Positions 1-6,593 of a DNA stretch of 10,387 nucleotides are shown one piece after another. The translations under genes and the position numbers were made by a program. How positions within the stretch are numbered: the first letter of the stretch is position 1; each line of letters opens with the position of its first letter. The notes beneath the pieces were generated by a model that was not told the origin of the DNA, did no database searches, and saw only the letters and a list, made by a program, of their open reading frames with translations. This DNA is from an uncultured Collinsella sp. (GTDB lineage Bacteria > Actinomycetota > Coriobacteriia > Coriobacteriales > Coriobacteriaceae): NCBI GenBank assembly GCA_900552735.1, contig USBA01000057.1:1-10387 (forward strand), given 5' to 3'.

Positions 1-118
1 ATTTAACCTTCGCATCCTTAGACGACTTAGATTTCTTAGAAGATTTCGTCTCCCCCGACCCCTCAGCCGCCTGGATCAAAGCACGCCGAGCCTTACGCTC
101 AGCACGAGATTCTGCCAT
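1..118 (-). CDS. Unidentified protein, N-terminal fragment
   Basis: Read leftward from an ATG at 118-116, an open frame of 39 codons runs off the window edge. It begins MAESRAERKARRALIQAAEG and continues with a Lys/Ser-rich stretch (SSKKSKSSKDAK). The start is supported by a TGGAG Shine-Dalgarno-like sequence about 7 bases upstream (TGGAGTTAATTC-ATG). A possible -10 box, TACAAT, lies on the minus strand at 163-158. The visible part is highly charged, has no hydrophobic segment, and looks like a disordered basic tail ahead of a folded domain. I cannot assign a family. The gene is divergent from the ABC importer operon, so the two share the intergenic region 119-457. Confidence 0.55.
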   Translation of the reverse strand, partial: MAESRAERKARRALIQAAEGSGETKSSKKSKSSKDAKVK

Positions 119-227
119 GAATTAACTCCACTAATTAATGTATTGAAAGCTACAAGCATTGTACCGTGCCAGGCCAACAGACGATATGCAAGCGGTCTAT
201 TGGTATCAGTGATAAGTACAACGACGA

Positions 228-364
228 TTGCCCGCTGGGCTCCGGGGCGGGGGGTTAGTTTTTCGCGAGTTCCGCACGCACAGGAGGCCACTTAATGTGG
301 CCTCCGTCGTGAGCAGGACTGTAGAGCAGGAAACTTAACCCCCGCCCCGGAGCCCAGCGGGCAA
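228..364. repeat. Nested inverted-repeat element (26-bp perfect arms)
   Basis: Arm 228-253 (starts TTGCCCGCTGGGCTCCGGGG) is exactly the reverse complement of 339-364. Allowing one bulge, the pairing continues inward through GTTAGTTT/AAACTTAAC, giving arms of about 34 bp. The 85-base interior holds a second perfect hairpin, GGAGGCCAC-ttaat-GTGGCCTCC (283-305), and a short direct repeat GAGCAGGA (311-318 and 324-331). The flanking genes diverge, so a terminator is not expected here. No target duplication or transposase is visible. It may be a REP/BIME- or MITE-like dispersed element, or a structured non-coding RNA; the sequence alone does not decide. Bases 119-227 show nothing beyond the leader of the leftward gene. 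Confidence 0.8.
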
Positions 365-372
365 CCCCTCCC

Positions 373-401
373 TTGTACTTTATCAAGGTAGAGTGTATGA
401 T
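373..401 (+). promoter_or_regulatory. Probable promoter of the amino acid ABC operon
   Basis: TTGTAC (373-378) and TATGAT (396-401) are separated by 17 bases, a sigma-A/RpoD-type arrangement about 55 bases upstream of the lipoprotein start. The -35 box is weak (3/6 to TTGACA) and the -10 box is good (5/6). Assignment is by spacing and position only. Confidence 0.4.
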
Positions 402-419
402 TCTGAACGTTACATGACT

Positions 420-439
420 CACTTTACCTAACTAAAGTG
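420..439. promoter_or_regulatory. Dyad CACTTTA-N6-TAAAGTG upstream of the lipoprotein gene
   Basis: A perfect 7-bp inverted repeat with a 6-base spacer lies just upstream of the Shine-Dalgarno sequence and downstream of the proposed promoter. The half-site ACTTTAYC also occurs at 377-384, between the -35 and -10 boxes, 44 bp upstream. The placement suits an operator for a dimeric repressor, or a small hairpin at the 5' end of the mRNA. No regulator can be named. Confidence 0.4.
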
Positions 440-457
440 CCACCAAGGGGGAATACC

Positions 458-1318
458 ATGAATACCGATATATCTCGTCGCCAGTTTGTTGGTCTAGCCG
501 GCTCGCTCGCCACGGTGCTTGGCCTTGGTCTTGTCGGCTGCGGCGGTGGTGCCGGCAAGGGCTCCGCTGCTGGCTCTGCCGCGGCCAAGGATGTGAAGGG
601 CACTGCAGAGTCCAAGAAGCTTGTGGTGGGCTTTGATAAGTCCTATCCTCCGTATGGTTTTGTGGGCGACGATGGCGAGTACACCGGCTATGATCTCGAT
701 TTGGCCAAGGCTGTTGCCGATAAGCAGGGCTGGGAGGTCAAATACGAGGCCATCGACTGGGACGCCAAGGATACGCTGCTCAACTCGGGCGCCATCAACT
801 GCATCTGGAACGGCTTTACCATGGAGGGCCGCGAGGACGACTACACGTTCTCCGAGCCGTACATGCTCAACGAGCAGGTGCTGGTGGTCAAGAAGGATGC
901 GGGCATCAAGAGCTGGGACGATCTTGCCGGCAAGACCGTCATTACCCAGACTGATTCCGCTGCACAGGATGTGCTCGAGGGCGACCAGAAGGATTTGGCC
1001 GCGACGTTTGCCACGCTCGATACCATCGGTGAGTACAACACGGCGTTTATGCAGCTCGAGAGTGGTGCAGTCGATGCCGTCGCCTGTGACCTCTCGATCG
1101 CTCAGTATCAGCTTGCCGCCAAGCCCGATGCCTATACGCAGCTCGACAAGCCGCTGTCCAGCGAGCACTACGCCGTTGGCTTTAAGAAGGGCGACACCAA
1201 GTCGGCCGACGCCGTGACTGAGTCGCTCAAGGCGCTCTACGAGGATGGCACGGTTAAGGACCTGTGTGACAAGTATACGAGCTACGGTCTATCCTTCGAC
1301 AACTGGGTTTTGAAATAG
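458..1318 (+). CDS. Amino acid ABC transporter substrate-binding lipoprotein
   Basis: A 286-residue solute-binding protein of the polar amino acid family (SBP_bac_3, GlnH/ArtJ/FliY type) that would capture an amino acid outside the membrane and hand it to the permease encoded next. The N-terminus has a twin-arginine motif (SRRQF, 6-10), a hydrophobic stretch and a lipobox LVGC with lipidation Cys28, followed by a Gly/Ala/Ser linker. The mature fold starts near residue 51 (KLVVGFDKSYPPYGFV), with family motifs GYDLDLAKAV and IWNGFTMEGRE. I chose ATG 458 because AAGGGGG (445-451) sits 6 bases upstream; the in-frame GTG at 437 lies within the upstream dyad and lacks a ribosome site. It is first in the operon. 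The substrate cannot be read from sequence. Confidence 0.93.
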   Translation: MNTDISRRQFVGLAGSLATVLGLGLVGCGGGAGKGSAAGSAAAKDVKGTAESKKLVVGFDKSYPPYGFVGDDGEYTGYDLDLAKAVADKQGWEVKYEAIDWDAKDTLLNSGAINCIWNGFTMEGREDDYTFSEPYMLNEQVLVVKKDAGIKSWDDLAGKTVITQTDSAAQDVLEGDQKDLAATFATLDTIGEYNTAFMQLESGAVDAVACDLSIAQYQLAAKPDAYTQLDKPLSSEHYAVGFKKGDTKSADAVTESLKALYEDGTVKDLCDKYTSYGLSFDNWVLK

Positions 1319-1412
1319 CCACAGCACCAAACCTTGCGGCTCCAACCCTCCTCGCGTACCAAAGTACGCTTCGTCGGGCTTGTCGCTCGCAATCTTGGGC
1401 ACTGTGCCTATT
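1318..1412. repeat. REP-like imperfect palindrome, copy A, between lipoprotein and permease genes
   Basis: The centre is a perfect hairpin GCGTAC-caaa-GTACGC (1354-1369). The flanks pair imperfectly over about 40 bases on each side: CACAG near the left end against CTGTG near 1408, then CCAA/TTGG, TTGCG/CGCAA and others. Most of the intercistronic gap is this element. A related element occupies the next gap of the same operon. REP hairpins between malE and malF of E. coli are known to protect the upstream mRNA and lower downstream expression; the same role here is an inference. Confidence 0.6.
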
Positions 1413-1456
1413 TCAATTAACACCTGCTGTTCTGTTACTGTGAAAGAGAGCTTGGG

Positions 1457-2110
1457 TTGTCTATTCAGGTCATGATGCAGATGCTTGGCCAGGGATTCTT
1501 GGTCAGCTTGCAGCTGTTTGTGCTGACGCTGCTCGGGTCGATTCCCCTGGGAATCCCCGTGGCGTTCATGCGCATGAGCAAGGTCGCGCCGCTTCGCTGG
1601 ATTGCGCGCATCTACATTTCGGTCATGCGCGGTACGCCGCTCATGCTGCAGATGTTTGCCATCTACTTTGCCCCGTATTACGTGTTTGGCATTTCACTCA
1701 CGCCCGATTCCAAGTGGACGGCGTGCGTCGTGGCGTTCATCATCAACTACGCCGGCTATTTTGCCGAGATCTATCGCTCGGGCCTGCAGTCCATTCCTCG
1801 CGGTCAATACGAGGCTGCCGAGGTGCTGGGCTATTCGCGCGTGCAGACGTTTCTGTATATCGTGATGCCGCAGGTCGCCAAGCGCATTCTGCCGGCGATG
1901 GGCAACGAGATCATCACGCTGGTCAAGGACACGTCGCTGGCGTTTGCCATCGGCGTGGGGGAGATGTTCTCGACGGCCAAGGCACTGGTTGCCTCGCAAG
2001 TGAGCATGGTGCCGTTTGCGATTGCGGCGCTGATCTACTGGGTCTTTAACTTTGTGGTCGAGATGCTGCTGGGCGCCGCCGAGAAAAAATTGGATTACTA
2101 CCATGACTAG
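1457..2110 (+). CDS. Amino acid ABC transporter permease
   Basis: A 217-residue inner-membrane permease of the HisMQ/GlnP family. It has about five hydrophobic segments (roughly residues 10-38, 50-78, 87-107, 155-175 and 185-206). The family motif RGTPLMLQ is at 58-65. The cytoplasmic EAA loop at 119-139 (EAAEVLGYSR, then MPQ) docks onto the ATPase. The length is normal for the family. The start is taken as TTG 1457, with GAGAG (1446-1450) 6 bases upstream; ATG 1472 or 1475 are alternatives that would shorten the first membrane segment's lead-in. Only one permease gene is present, so the channel is probably a homodimer. It lies between the binding protein and the ATPase, separated from each by a palindromic element. 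Confidence 0.93.
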   Translation: MSIQVMMQMLGQGFLVSLQLFVLTLLGSIPLGIPVAFMRMSKVAPLRWIARIYISVMRGTPLMLQMFAIYFAPYYVFGISLTPDSKWTACVVAFIINYAGYFAEIYRSGLQSIPRGQYEAAEVLGYSRVQTFLYIVMPQVAKRILPAMGNEIITLVKDTSLAFAIGVGEMFSTAKALVASQVSMVPFAIAALIYWVFNFVVEMLLGAAEKKLDYYHD

Positions 2111-2115
2111 ATCGT

Positions 2116-2139
2116 TCCGCCGTTCTAGCGAACGGCGGA
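2116..2139. repeat. Perfect 9-bp hairpin just after the permease stop
   Basis: TCCGCCGTT (2116-2124) pairs with AACGGCGGA (2131-2139) around a 6-base loop, 5 bases after the permease stop codon. No T-run follows, so it is not a standard intrinsic terminator. It may protect the 3' end of the upstream mRNA or act as a partial attenuator within the operon. Confidence 0.65.
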
Positions 2140-2157
2140 CTGCTCGACGCTGCGCGC

Positions 2158-2247
2158 GTGCCTGACGGCCAATCTGCTCCTCAAGCCGTCGCTTGCGTAC
2201 CGAAGTACGCGGCGCTCCTCTTTCGGAGCACATTGTCTCGCCAGTCA
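2158..2247. repeat. REP-like imperfect palindrome, copy B, between permease and ATPase genes
   Basis: The centre is GCGTAC-cgaa-GTACGC (2195-2210). Outward pairing is imperfect: TGCTCC (2174-2179) matches GGAGCA (2225-2230), CAAT matches ATTG, and GTG at 2158 matches CAC at 2245. One flank (CAAGCC, then GTCG, then GCGTAC) resembles the reverse complement of copy A (CAAGCC, then CGACGA, then GCGTAC). The two elements therefore look like members of one family in opposite orientations. Confidence 0.6.
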
Positions 2248-2283
2248 CACGCTCGCTGACTTTTTAAACACATGGAGGTTCCC

Positions 2284-3048
2284 GTGTCCGGAACGGTAAT
2301 GAATATATCGAACGCGCGCAAGGCGTTTGGCGGCAATGAGGTGCTCAAGGATATCTCGCTCGAGGTCAAGCGCGGCGAGGTCGTGGCGATTATCGGGCCT
2401 TCAGGCGGCGGTAAGTCCACGCTTCTGCGCTGCGCCACGCTGCTCGAGACGCTCGACGGCGGCTCGCTTTCGTTTGGTGATCTTGCCGTTGCGACGGACG
2501 CGGGGTCGGGTGCGGTATATGCGAAAGGCGACGTGCCCAAGCAGGCGCGCTCGCGATTTGGCCTGGTGTTTCAGAACTACAATCTGTTTCCGCACTATAC
2601 GGTGATGAAAAACATCACCGATGCTCCGATTCGCGTGCTCAAGCGCCCGCGCGAGCAGGCCGAAGCGCGTGCGCTTGAGTTGATTGCGCAGATGGGGCTT
2701 ATGGGCAACGAGAACAAGGTGCCCTGCGAGCTTTCGGGCGGTCAGCAACAGCGTGTGAGCATCGCCCGCGCCTTGGCGCTCGACCCGGAGATCCTGTTCT
2801 TTGACGAGCCGACCTCGGCACTCGATCCCGAGCTGACGGCCGAGGTGCTGCGTGTCATTAAGGACCTTGCCGCGCAGAATATGACGATGGTGATTGTGAC
2901 CCACGCAATGCAGTTTGCGCGCGATGTTGCCGACCGCGTGGTCTTTATGGATGGCGGTCGTATTGTCGAGGAGGGTCCTGCCGAGCAGGTCATCGACCAT
3001 CCGCGCGAGCAGCGCACCCGTGAGTTCTTGAGCCGTATCGAGGGATAG
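2284..3048 (+). CDS. Amino acid ABC transporter ATP-binding protein
   Basis: A 254-residue ATPase of the GlnQ/HisP type that powers the importer from the cytoplasmic side. Motifs in order: Walker A GPSGGGKST (38-46), Q-loop Q97 in FQNYNLFPHYTV, ABC signature LSGGQQQR (150-157), Walker B LFFDEP (171-176) followed by the D-loop SALD, and switch His207 in VTHAMQFA. An insert of about ten residues (near 72-86) precedes the Q-loop, a feature shared by several members of this family. The start is GTG 2284, because GGAGG (2274-2278) lies 5 bases upstream; the in-frame ATG at 2272 overlaps that ribosome site. It is the last gene of the operon and is followed by a terminator. Confidence 0.95.
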   Translation: MSGTVMNISNARKAFGGNEVLKDISLEVKRGEVVAIIGPSGGGKSTLLRCATLLETLDGGSLSFGDLAVATDAGSGAVYAKGDVPKQARSRFGLVFQNYNLFPHYTVMKNITDAPIRVLKRPREQAEARALELIAQMGLMGNENKVPCELSGGQQQRVSIARALALDPEILFFDEPTSALDPELTAEVLRVIKDLAAQNMTMVIVTHAMQFARDVADRVVFMDGGRIVEEGPAEQVIDHPREQRTREFLSRIEG

Positions 3049-3081
3049 GCTCAGGTATTTACTCAACTATTAATTGAGGCG

Positions 3082-3118
3082 AAGCCGCCGCAGGTCTTAC
3101 GGTCTGTGGCGGCTTTTT
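3082..3118 (+). terminator. Intrinsic terminator of the ABC operon
   Basis: A 12-bp stem pairs 3082-3093 (AAGCCGCCGCAG) with 3104-3115 (CTGTGGCGGCTT), with one G-U pair and a 10-base loop. It runs into TTTTT (3114-3118), 34 bases after the ATPase stop. Confidence 0.9.
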
Positions 3119-3120
3119 GT

Positions 3121-3358
3121 TTGCATCGACGGGGTTCAATAATCGCCTCACAAGCTTGTCTCTTCCTCTCGCCGCCTGTATTCATACGTGCGCCGAAAGG
3201 TATGCATGGACAGCCGCCCGTGAGGGTAGGGTGGTGGCATAGGACATTTGGAGGGTGAGTCGGCTCGGCTGCCGACCATGCTGCTCCCGGGACGGCACCG
3301 ACCGCGAACTCTCCCCGTTGGCGTCGCGCATTGCGCGCGGCCCTGCAAGGAGGTCATC
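3121..3358 (+). promoter_or_regulatory. Long, probably structured leader of the EF-G-like gene
   Basis: 238 bases without a convincing gene lie between the operon terminator and the next start. They contain several GC-rich hairpins: GTCGGC-tcggct-GCCGAC (3259-3276), CGCGCA-t-TGCGCG (3325-3337), and a longer-range pairing of 3253-3260 with 3308-3315 (one T-T mismatch) that would compete with the first. A weak promoter candidate is TTGTCT (3156-3161), 17 bases, TATTCA (3179-3184). I recognise no known riboswitch or T-box core. The region ends in the ribosome site AAGGAGG (3347-3353). Confidence 0.4.
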
Positions 3359-5434
3359 ATGGGTGCTCCCAAGACCGGTAACGTAAGGAACGTGGTGCTC
3401 GTAGGCCAAGGCGGGGTGGGCAAGACCTCACTCGCCGAGGCCATGCTCCACCTTTCCGGCAAGACCGCCCGCCTGGGCGGCCACGACGGCACCAAGCCTA
3501 CGCTCGACTATGACCCCGAAGAGGTCAAGCGTGCGTTTTCCATCTCGACGACCATTGCGCCGATCGACTGGAAGGGCGCGCGCATCAATGTGCTCGATGC
3601 CCCGTGCTACCCCGATTTTATCGGCGACGCCTTTGCCGCGATGAGCGTCTGCGAGACGGCTCTGTTTGTGGTCGACGCCGAGGCCGGCCCGCAGCCTACG
3701 ACGGTTAAGCTCTGGTATGCCGCCGAGGACCTGCGCTTGGCGCGTGCGGTGTTCGTAAACCGCCTGTCGCGCTCCGAGGCCAGCTTTGCGACCACGATGG
3801 ACCTGCTGCAGGAGCGCTTTGGCACGCGACTGGGCGCCGTGACCCTTCCCTGGGGCGAGGGCGAGGACTTTGATGGCATCATCGACCTGGTGCGCATGAA
3901 GGCGCGCCATTGCAACGGTGCCGAAGCCGTTGAGTCGGAGATTCCCGAGGAGTATCGTGCCCAGGCCGAGGAGGCCCATGACCATCTGTGCGAGCTGGTG
4001 GCCGAGGCTGACGACGAACTGATGATGAAGTACCTGGAAGGCGAGGAGACGCTGACGCAGGAGGAGCTTGAAGGCCTGCTGTCGAAGGCGATCGCCGAGC
4101 GCATCTTTGTGCCGGTCTTTGCGGGCGATTGCATTAAGGAGCAGGGCGTCAACTCGCTGATGGACGACATCGCCACGTATTTCCCGGCGCCGACGGACTA
4201 CGGCGAGATGCCGCTCATCGACGGCGACTCGCTCAAGATCTCGAGTGACGATGACCGCCCGGTGGCGTTTGTGTTTAAGACCCTGGCCGATCCGCAGCAG
4301 GGTCGTATCAGCTTTATCAAGGTGCTGACGGGCACGCTTGAGCCGGGCCTTGAGCTGATCAACGCGCGCACCCGCAAGAGCGATCGTCTGGCTCACCTGT
4401 ATGTGATGTGCGGCCGCGACATGACCGAGGTTGGTCATGCCTATGCCGGCGACATTATCGTGGCGCCCAAGCTGGCGGCCGAGACGGGCGATACGCTCTC
4501 GATTACCGGCAAGGTCGAGGCTGCGGCGTTTAAGTTCCCCAACTCGCAGTACCGCATTGCCATCGAGGCAGAGAACCGCGGTGACGAGGAGAAGCTCTAT
4601 ACGTTTATCGAGAAGGCGTGCAAGGCCGATCCGACCATGAGCATCGATCGTGACGAGGAGACGGGCCAGACCATCATCTCGGCGGTGGGCGAGGCGCAGG
4701 TTTCGGTCCTGCTCAATCGCCTTGAGGACCGCACCAAGGTCGCGGCCAAGAGCGTGCCGATCCGCATCCCGTATCGCGAGACCATCCGCCGCACGGCGAG
4801 TGCCCAGGGCCGCCACAAGAAGCAGACCGGCGGCGCCGGCCAGTATGGTGACTGCTGGCTGCGCGTTGAGCCGCTCGTTGGGCCCGACGGTACGAGCGAC
4901 GGTTATGAGTTTGTAGACGAGGTCGTGGGCGGTCGCATCCCGCGCTCGCTCATTCCTGCCGTGGACAAGGGCGTTCAGGAGACCATGAAGGACGGCATCA
5001 TTGCCGGCTACCCGCTTACGGGCATTCGCGTGGCTGTGTACGATGGCTCGTATCACAGCGTCGACTCCAACGAGATGGCGTTCCGCGCGGCGGCTCGCAT
5101 CGGCCTGCGCAAGGCATGCGCCGATGCCGACCCGGTGGTGCTGGAGCCCATCGAGGAAATCACGGTGACTATCCCCGAGAGCTACGCCGGCGCCGTGATG
5201 GGCGACATCTCCGCTTCGCGCGGTCGCGTAACGGGCATGGAGACCGACGAACGCGGCGATACCGTGGTCATTGCCCAGGCGCCTCTTGCCGAGCTGACGG
5301 ATTACTCGACACGCCTGCGTTCCATCACGCGCGGCACGGGCGACTTTACCATGAAGCCGGCTGGCTATGAGCAGGTGCCTTATGACGTTCAGGCCAAGCT
5401 GGTCGAGCGCTATGAGGAGGGCCGCGCCAAGTAG
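3359..5434 (+). CDS. Elongation factor G-like translational GTPase paralogue
   Basis: A 691-residue protein with the full domain order of EF-G: G domain, beta-barrel (about 290-380), domain III, domain IV (HKKQTGGAGQYGD, then GGRIPRSLIPAVDKG) and domain V (ISASRGRVTGMETDERG, LRSITRGTG). The P-loop is intact: GQGGVGKT, 16-23. Other nucleotide motifs have drifted from EF-G: DTPGHVDF is DAPCYPDF (80-87), NKMD is NRLS (134-137), and the GSA loop is GDC. It belongs with the EF-G2/FusA2-like branch common in Actinobacteria rather than housekeeping FusA. ATG 3359 is chosen because AAGGAGG ends 5 bases upstream; an in-frame ATG at 3248 has a non-EF-G-like extension. It is transcribed alone. Its role at the ribosome is unknown. 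Confidence 0.9.
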   Translation: MGAPKTGNVRNVVLVGQGGVGKTSLAEAMLHLSGKTARLGGHDGTKPTLDYDPEEVKRAFSISTTIAPIDWKGARINVLDAPCYPDFIGDAFAAMSVCETALFVVDAEAGPQPTTVKLWYAAEDLRLARAVFVNRLSRSEASFATTMDLLQERFGTRLGAVTLPWGEGEDFDGIIDLVRMKARHCNGAEAVESEIPEEYRAQAEEAHDHLCELVAEADDELMMKYLEGEETLTQEELEGLLSKAIAERIFVPVFAGDCIKEQGVNSLMDDIATYFPAPTDYGEMPLIDGDSLKISSDDDRPVAFVFKTLADPQQGRISFIKVLTGTLEPGLELINARTRKSDRLAHLYVMCGRDMTEVGHAYAGDIIVAPKLAAETGDTLSITGKVEAAAFKFPNSQYRIAIEAENRGDEEKLYTFIEKACKADPTMSIDRDEETGQTIISAVGEAQVSVLLNRLEDRTKVAAKSVPIRIPYRETIRRTASAQGRHKKQTGGAGQYGDCWLRVEPLVGPDGTSDGYEFVDEVVGGRIPRSLIPAVDKGVQETMKDGIIAGYPLTGIRVAVYDGSYHSVDSNEMAFRAAARIGLRKACADADPVVLEPIEEITVTIPESYAGAVMGDISASRGRVTGMETDERGDTVVIAQAPLAELTDYSTRLRSITRGTGDFTMKPAGYEQVPYDVQAKLVERYEEGRAK

Positions 5435-5468
5435 CGTGGGGCTTTGCCTGCAACATACATGCCGATGC

Positions 5469-5504
5469 AAGGGCCGCTCTGGGTAATCCGGGGCGGCCCT
5501 TTTT
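5469..5504 (+). terminator. Intrinsic terminator after the EF-G-like gene
   Basis: GGGCCGC (5471-5477) pairs with GCGGCCC (5493-5499). The stem continues inward through TCTGG/CCGGG-type pairs to a GTAAT loop and is followed by TTTTT (5500-5504), 35 bases after the stop codon. On the minus strand it lacks a T-run, so it mainly serves the rightward gene. Confidence 0.88.
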
Positions 5505-5534
5505 GATCCCTGGGGGACGGAGGAAAACGGATCA
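5504..5534. repeat. Short inverted repeat TGATCC-N19-GGATCA
   Basis: A perfect 6-bp inverted repeat sits between the convergent gene ends. Its spacer contains GGGGGACGG. The design, a hairpin foot with a GGGAC-containing strand inside, is reminiscent of the 51-bp repeats at 6698 and 8786, which carry GGGACAGG on the minus strand. It could serve as a weak 3' structure for the leftward nuclease mRNA. Confidence 0.35.
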
Positions 5535-5561
5535 TGTTAGGTTTGGGCAGCTTGGCCGGCC

Positions 5562-6545
5562 CTAGTCTCCGGATGCCTGGTTGCGGCCGGTGGCGTAGTC
5601 GATCTGCACGTGCGGCTGCAGGTTGTAGCAATATACGTGGAAGCAGAGGGTCTTGCCGTGGTCCTCGACCGATTGCGCCTCAAGGCGCACGCCACGGCAG
5701 ACAAGTTCCTCTTCGTTATACATGGGCGTGACGCGGTAGAGCACATGGTTACCCGTATCGCGAATATAGTTGAGAATCTGCTCCTCAAGCGGCAACATAC
5801 CCGTTTCGTTGAGATAACGCGTGCCGGTGAGGAGATTCTTGCGGTTGGCGTTTTCGCCGCAGAGCGACCAGGCGATAAGGTGGCAGCGGTTGTAGAGGCT
5901 CTGGCCCGGAATAAAGTCGTAGCGCTGCTGGTGCCAACCGGCAGGATGGATACGCGAGATATCGCCGCGCTTGCCTTGACCGAGCGATTCGGGGCCAACG
6001 CAGGCGAGCGCTTTGCGAGTGCGGCCCAGGCTGTCGAGCTTGGAGAACTTCTTAAAGCAGCCCTCTTCGGTGGCGCGATCGTATTCATCGAGCGTGAATG
6101 ACGGCGTGCCGAGCGGGTGCGTGCTGTCGGCGCGAAGGGCGACGTAGGGATTGCCGGCGTAGTCTGGAATGCTGCTGAGATAAACACCGCGGGCGCGGTT
6201 GAGGTCGGGGTTTTCCACCTCGTCGATGGGGGTGGCGGCGCCGTCTGTGGAAGTGTCGTCACCGGTGTCGGTTGCGGCGGATTCAGAGCCATCGCCAGAG
6301 TCTTGGCTATTTTGAGAGTCCGAGGAGCTCGCTGATCCCGATTCGAGTCGGGCAACCAGGTCTGCCTCGTCGTCGGTGCGGCTGGGACTCTCGTTTTGTT
6401 TCTCGGCCAGAGCTACCGCCTGCTCATCGCTTTGCGGCGACAGCAGCTTGGGCGCTCCGTCGAGCGATCCTGTGAACAGCGCAAACCCCAGCACCACGGC
6501 GGTGCCGATGGAAAGCACTTGCTTGTAGGCGGACTTGCGCGACAT
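5562..6545 (-). CDS. Secreted/membrane-anchored DNA/RNA non-specific endonuclease (EndA-like)
   Basis: A 327-residue extracytoplasmic nuclease that would cleave nucleic acid outside the cell. Residues 1-27 form a signal or anchor (basic MSRKSAYKQ, then a hydrophobic core). Residues 40-115 are a Ser/Asp/Glu-rich linker, and 118-320 form the Endonuclease_NS_2 domain. The catalytic motif is NRCH (219-222, His222), the N-R-C-H variant of DRGH. Asn237 in ENANRKNLLTGTRYLN is the expected metal ligand. Conserved TGNHVLYRVTPMY and IDYATG follow, as in streptococcal EndA and related enzymes. ATG 6545 has AGGAG (minus strand, 6555-6551) 5 bases upstream. It converges on the EF-G-like gene. Roles in nutrient scavenging, DNA uptake or biofilm are possible; no competence gene is nearby. 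Confidence 0.9.
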   Translation of the reverse strand: MSRKSAYKQVLSIGTAVVLGFALFTGSLDGAPKLLSPQSDEQAVALAEKQNESPSRTDDEADLVARLESGSASSSDSQNSQDSGDGSESAATDTGDDTSTDGAATPIDEVENPDLNRARGVYLSSIPDYAGNPYVALRADSTHPLGTPSFTLDEYDRATEEGCFKKFSKLDSLGRTRKALACVGPESLGQGKRGDISRIHPAGWHQQRYDFIPGQSLYNRCHLIAWSLCGENANRKNLLTGTRYLNETGMLPLEEQILNYIRDTGNHVLYRVTPMYNEEELVCRGVRLEAQSVEDHGKTLCFHVYCYNLQPHVQIDYATGRNQASGD

Positions 6546-6548
6546 TGA

Positions 6549-6593
6549 GGCTCCTGGATGGACGGTTGGGAGTCTACCAGTCTAGCAGGAGCC
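6549..6593 (-). promoter_or_regulatory. Inverted repeat that could sequester the nuclease ribosome site
   Basis: In the nuclease mRNA leader, GGCTCCTG (plus-strand 6593-6586) is exactly complementary to CAGGAGCC (6556-6549), which contains the Shine-Dalgarno AGGAG. The arms are 8 bp and separated by 29 bases. Pairing would hide the ribosome site, suggesting translational control by RNA folding. Confidence 0.45.

Noticed and set aside
437..457. GTG start for the binding protein at 437
   Set aside because: It lies inside the dyad, lacks a ribosome site, and would add residues before the signal peptide; ATG 458 has AAGGGGG at the right distance.
494..1168. 224-codon minus-strand frame
   Set aside because: Antisense shadow of the binding-protein gene with no domain or ribosome site.
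3202..3258. 18-codon leader peptide with two adjacent Trp codons
   Set aside because: The start is only one base from the GAAAGG sequence, no terminator/antiterminator pair is evident, and the downstream gene is not linked to tryptophan.
3121..3358. T-box, SRP RNA or RNase P RNA
   Set aside because: Pieces such as GGCACCG looked suggestive, but none of the conserved cores (T-box sequence, SRP GGAAGG loop, RNase P core) is present on either strand.
3428..5470. 680-codon open frame on the minus strand
   Set aside because: It is antisense to the EF-G-like gene, made of Leu/Arg/His/Ala-rich sequence expected from the complement of GC-rich codons, has no recognisable domain, and the opposite strand carries a complete conserved protein.
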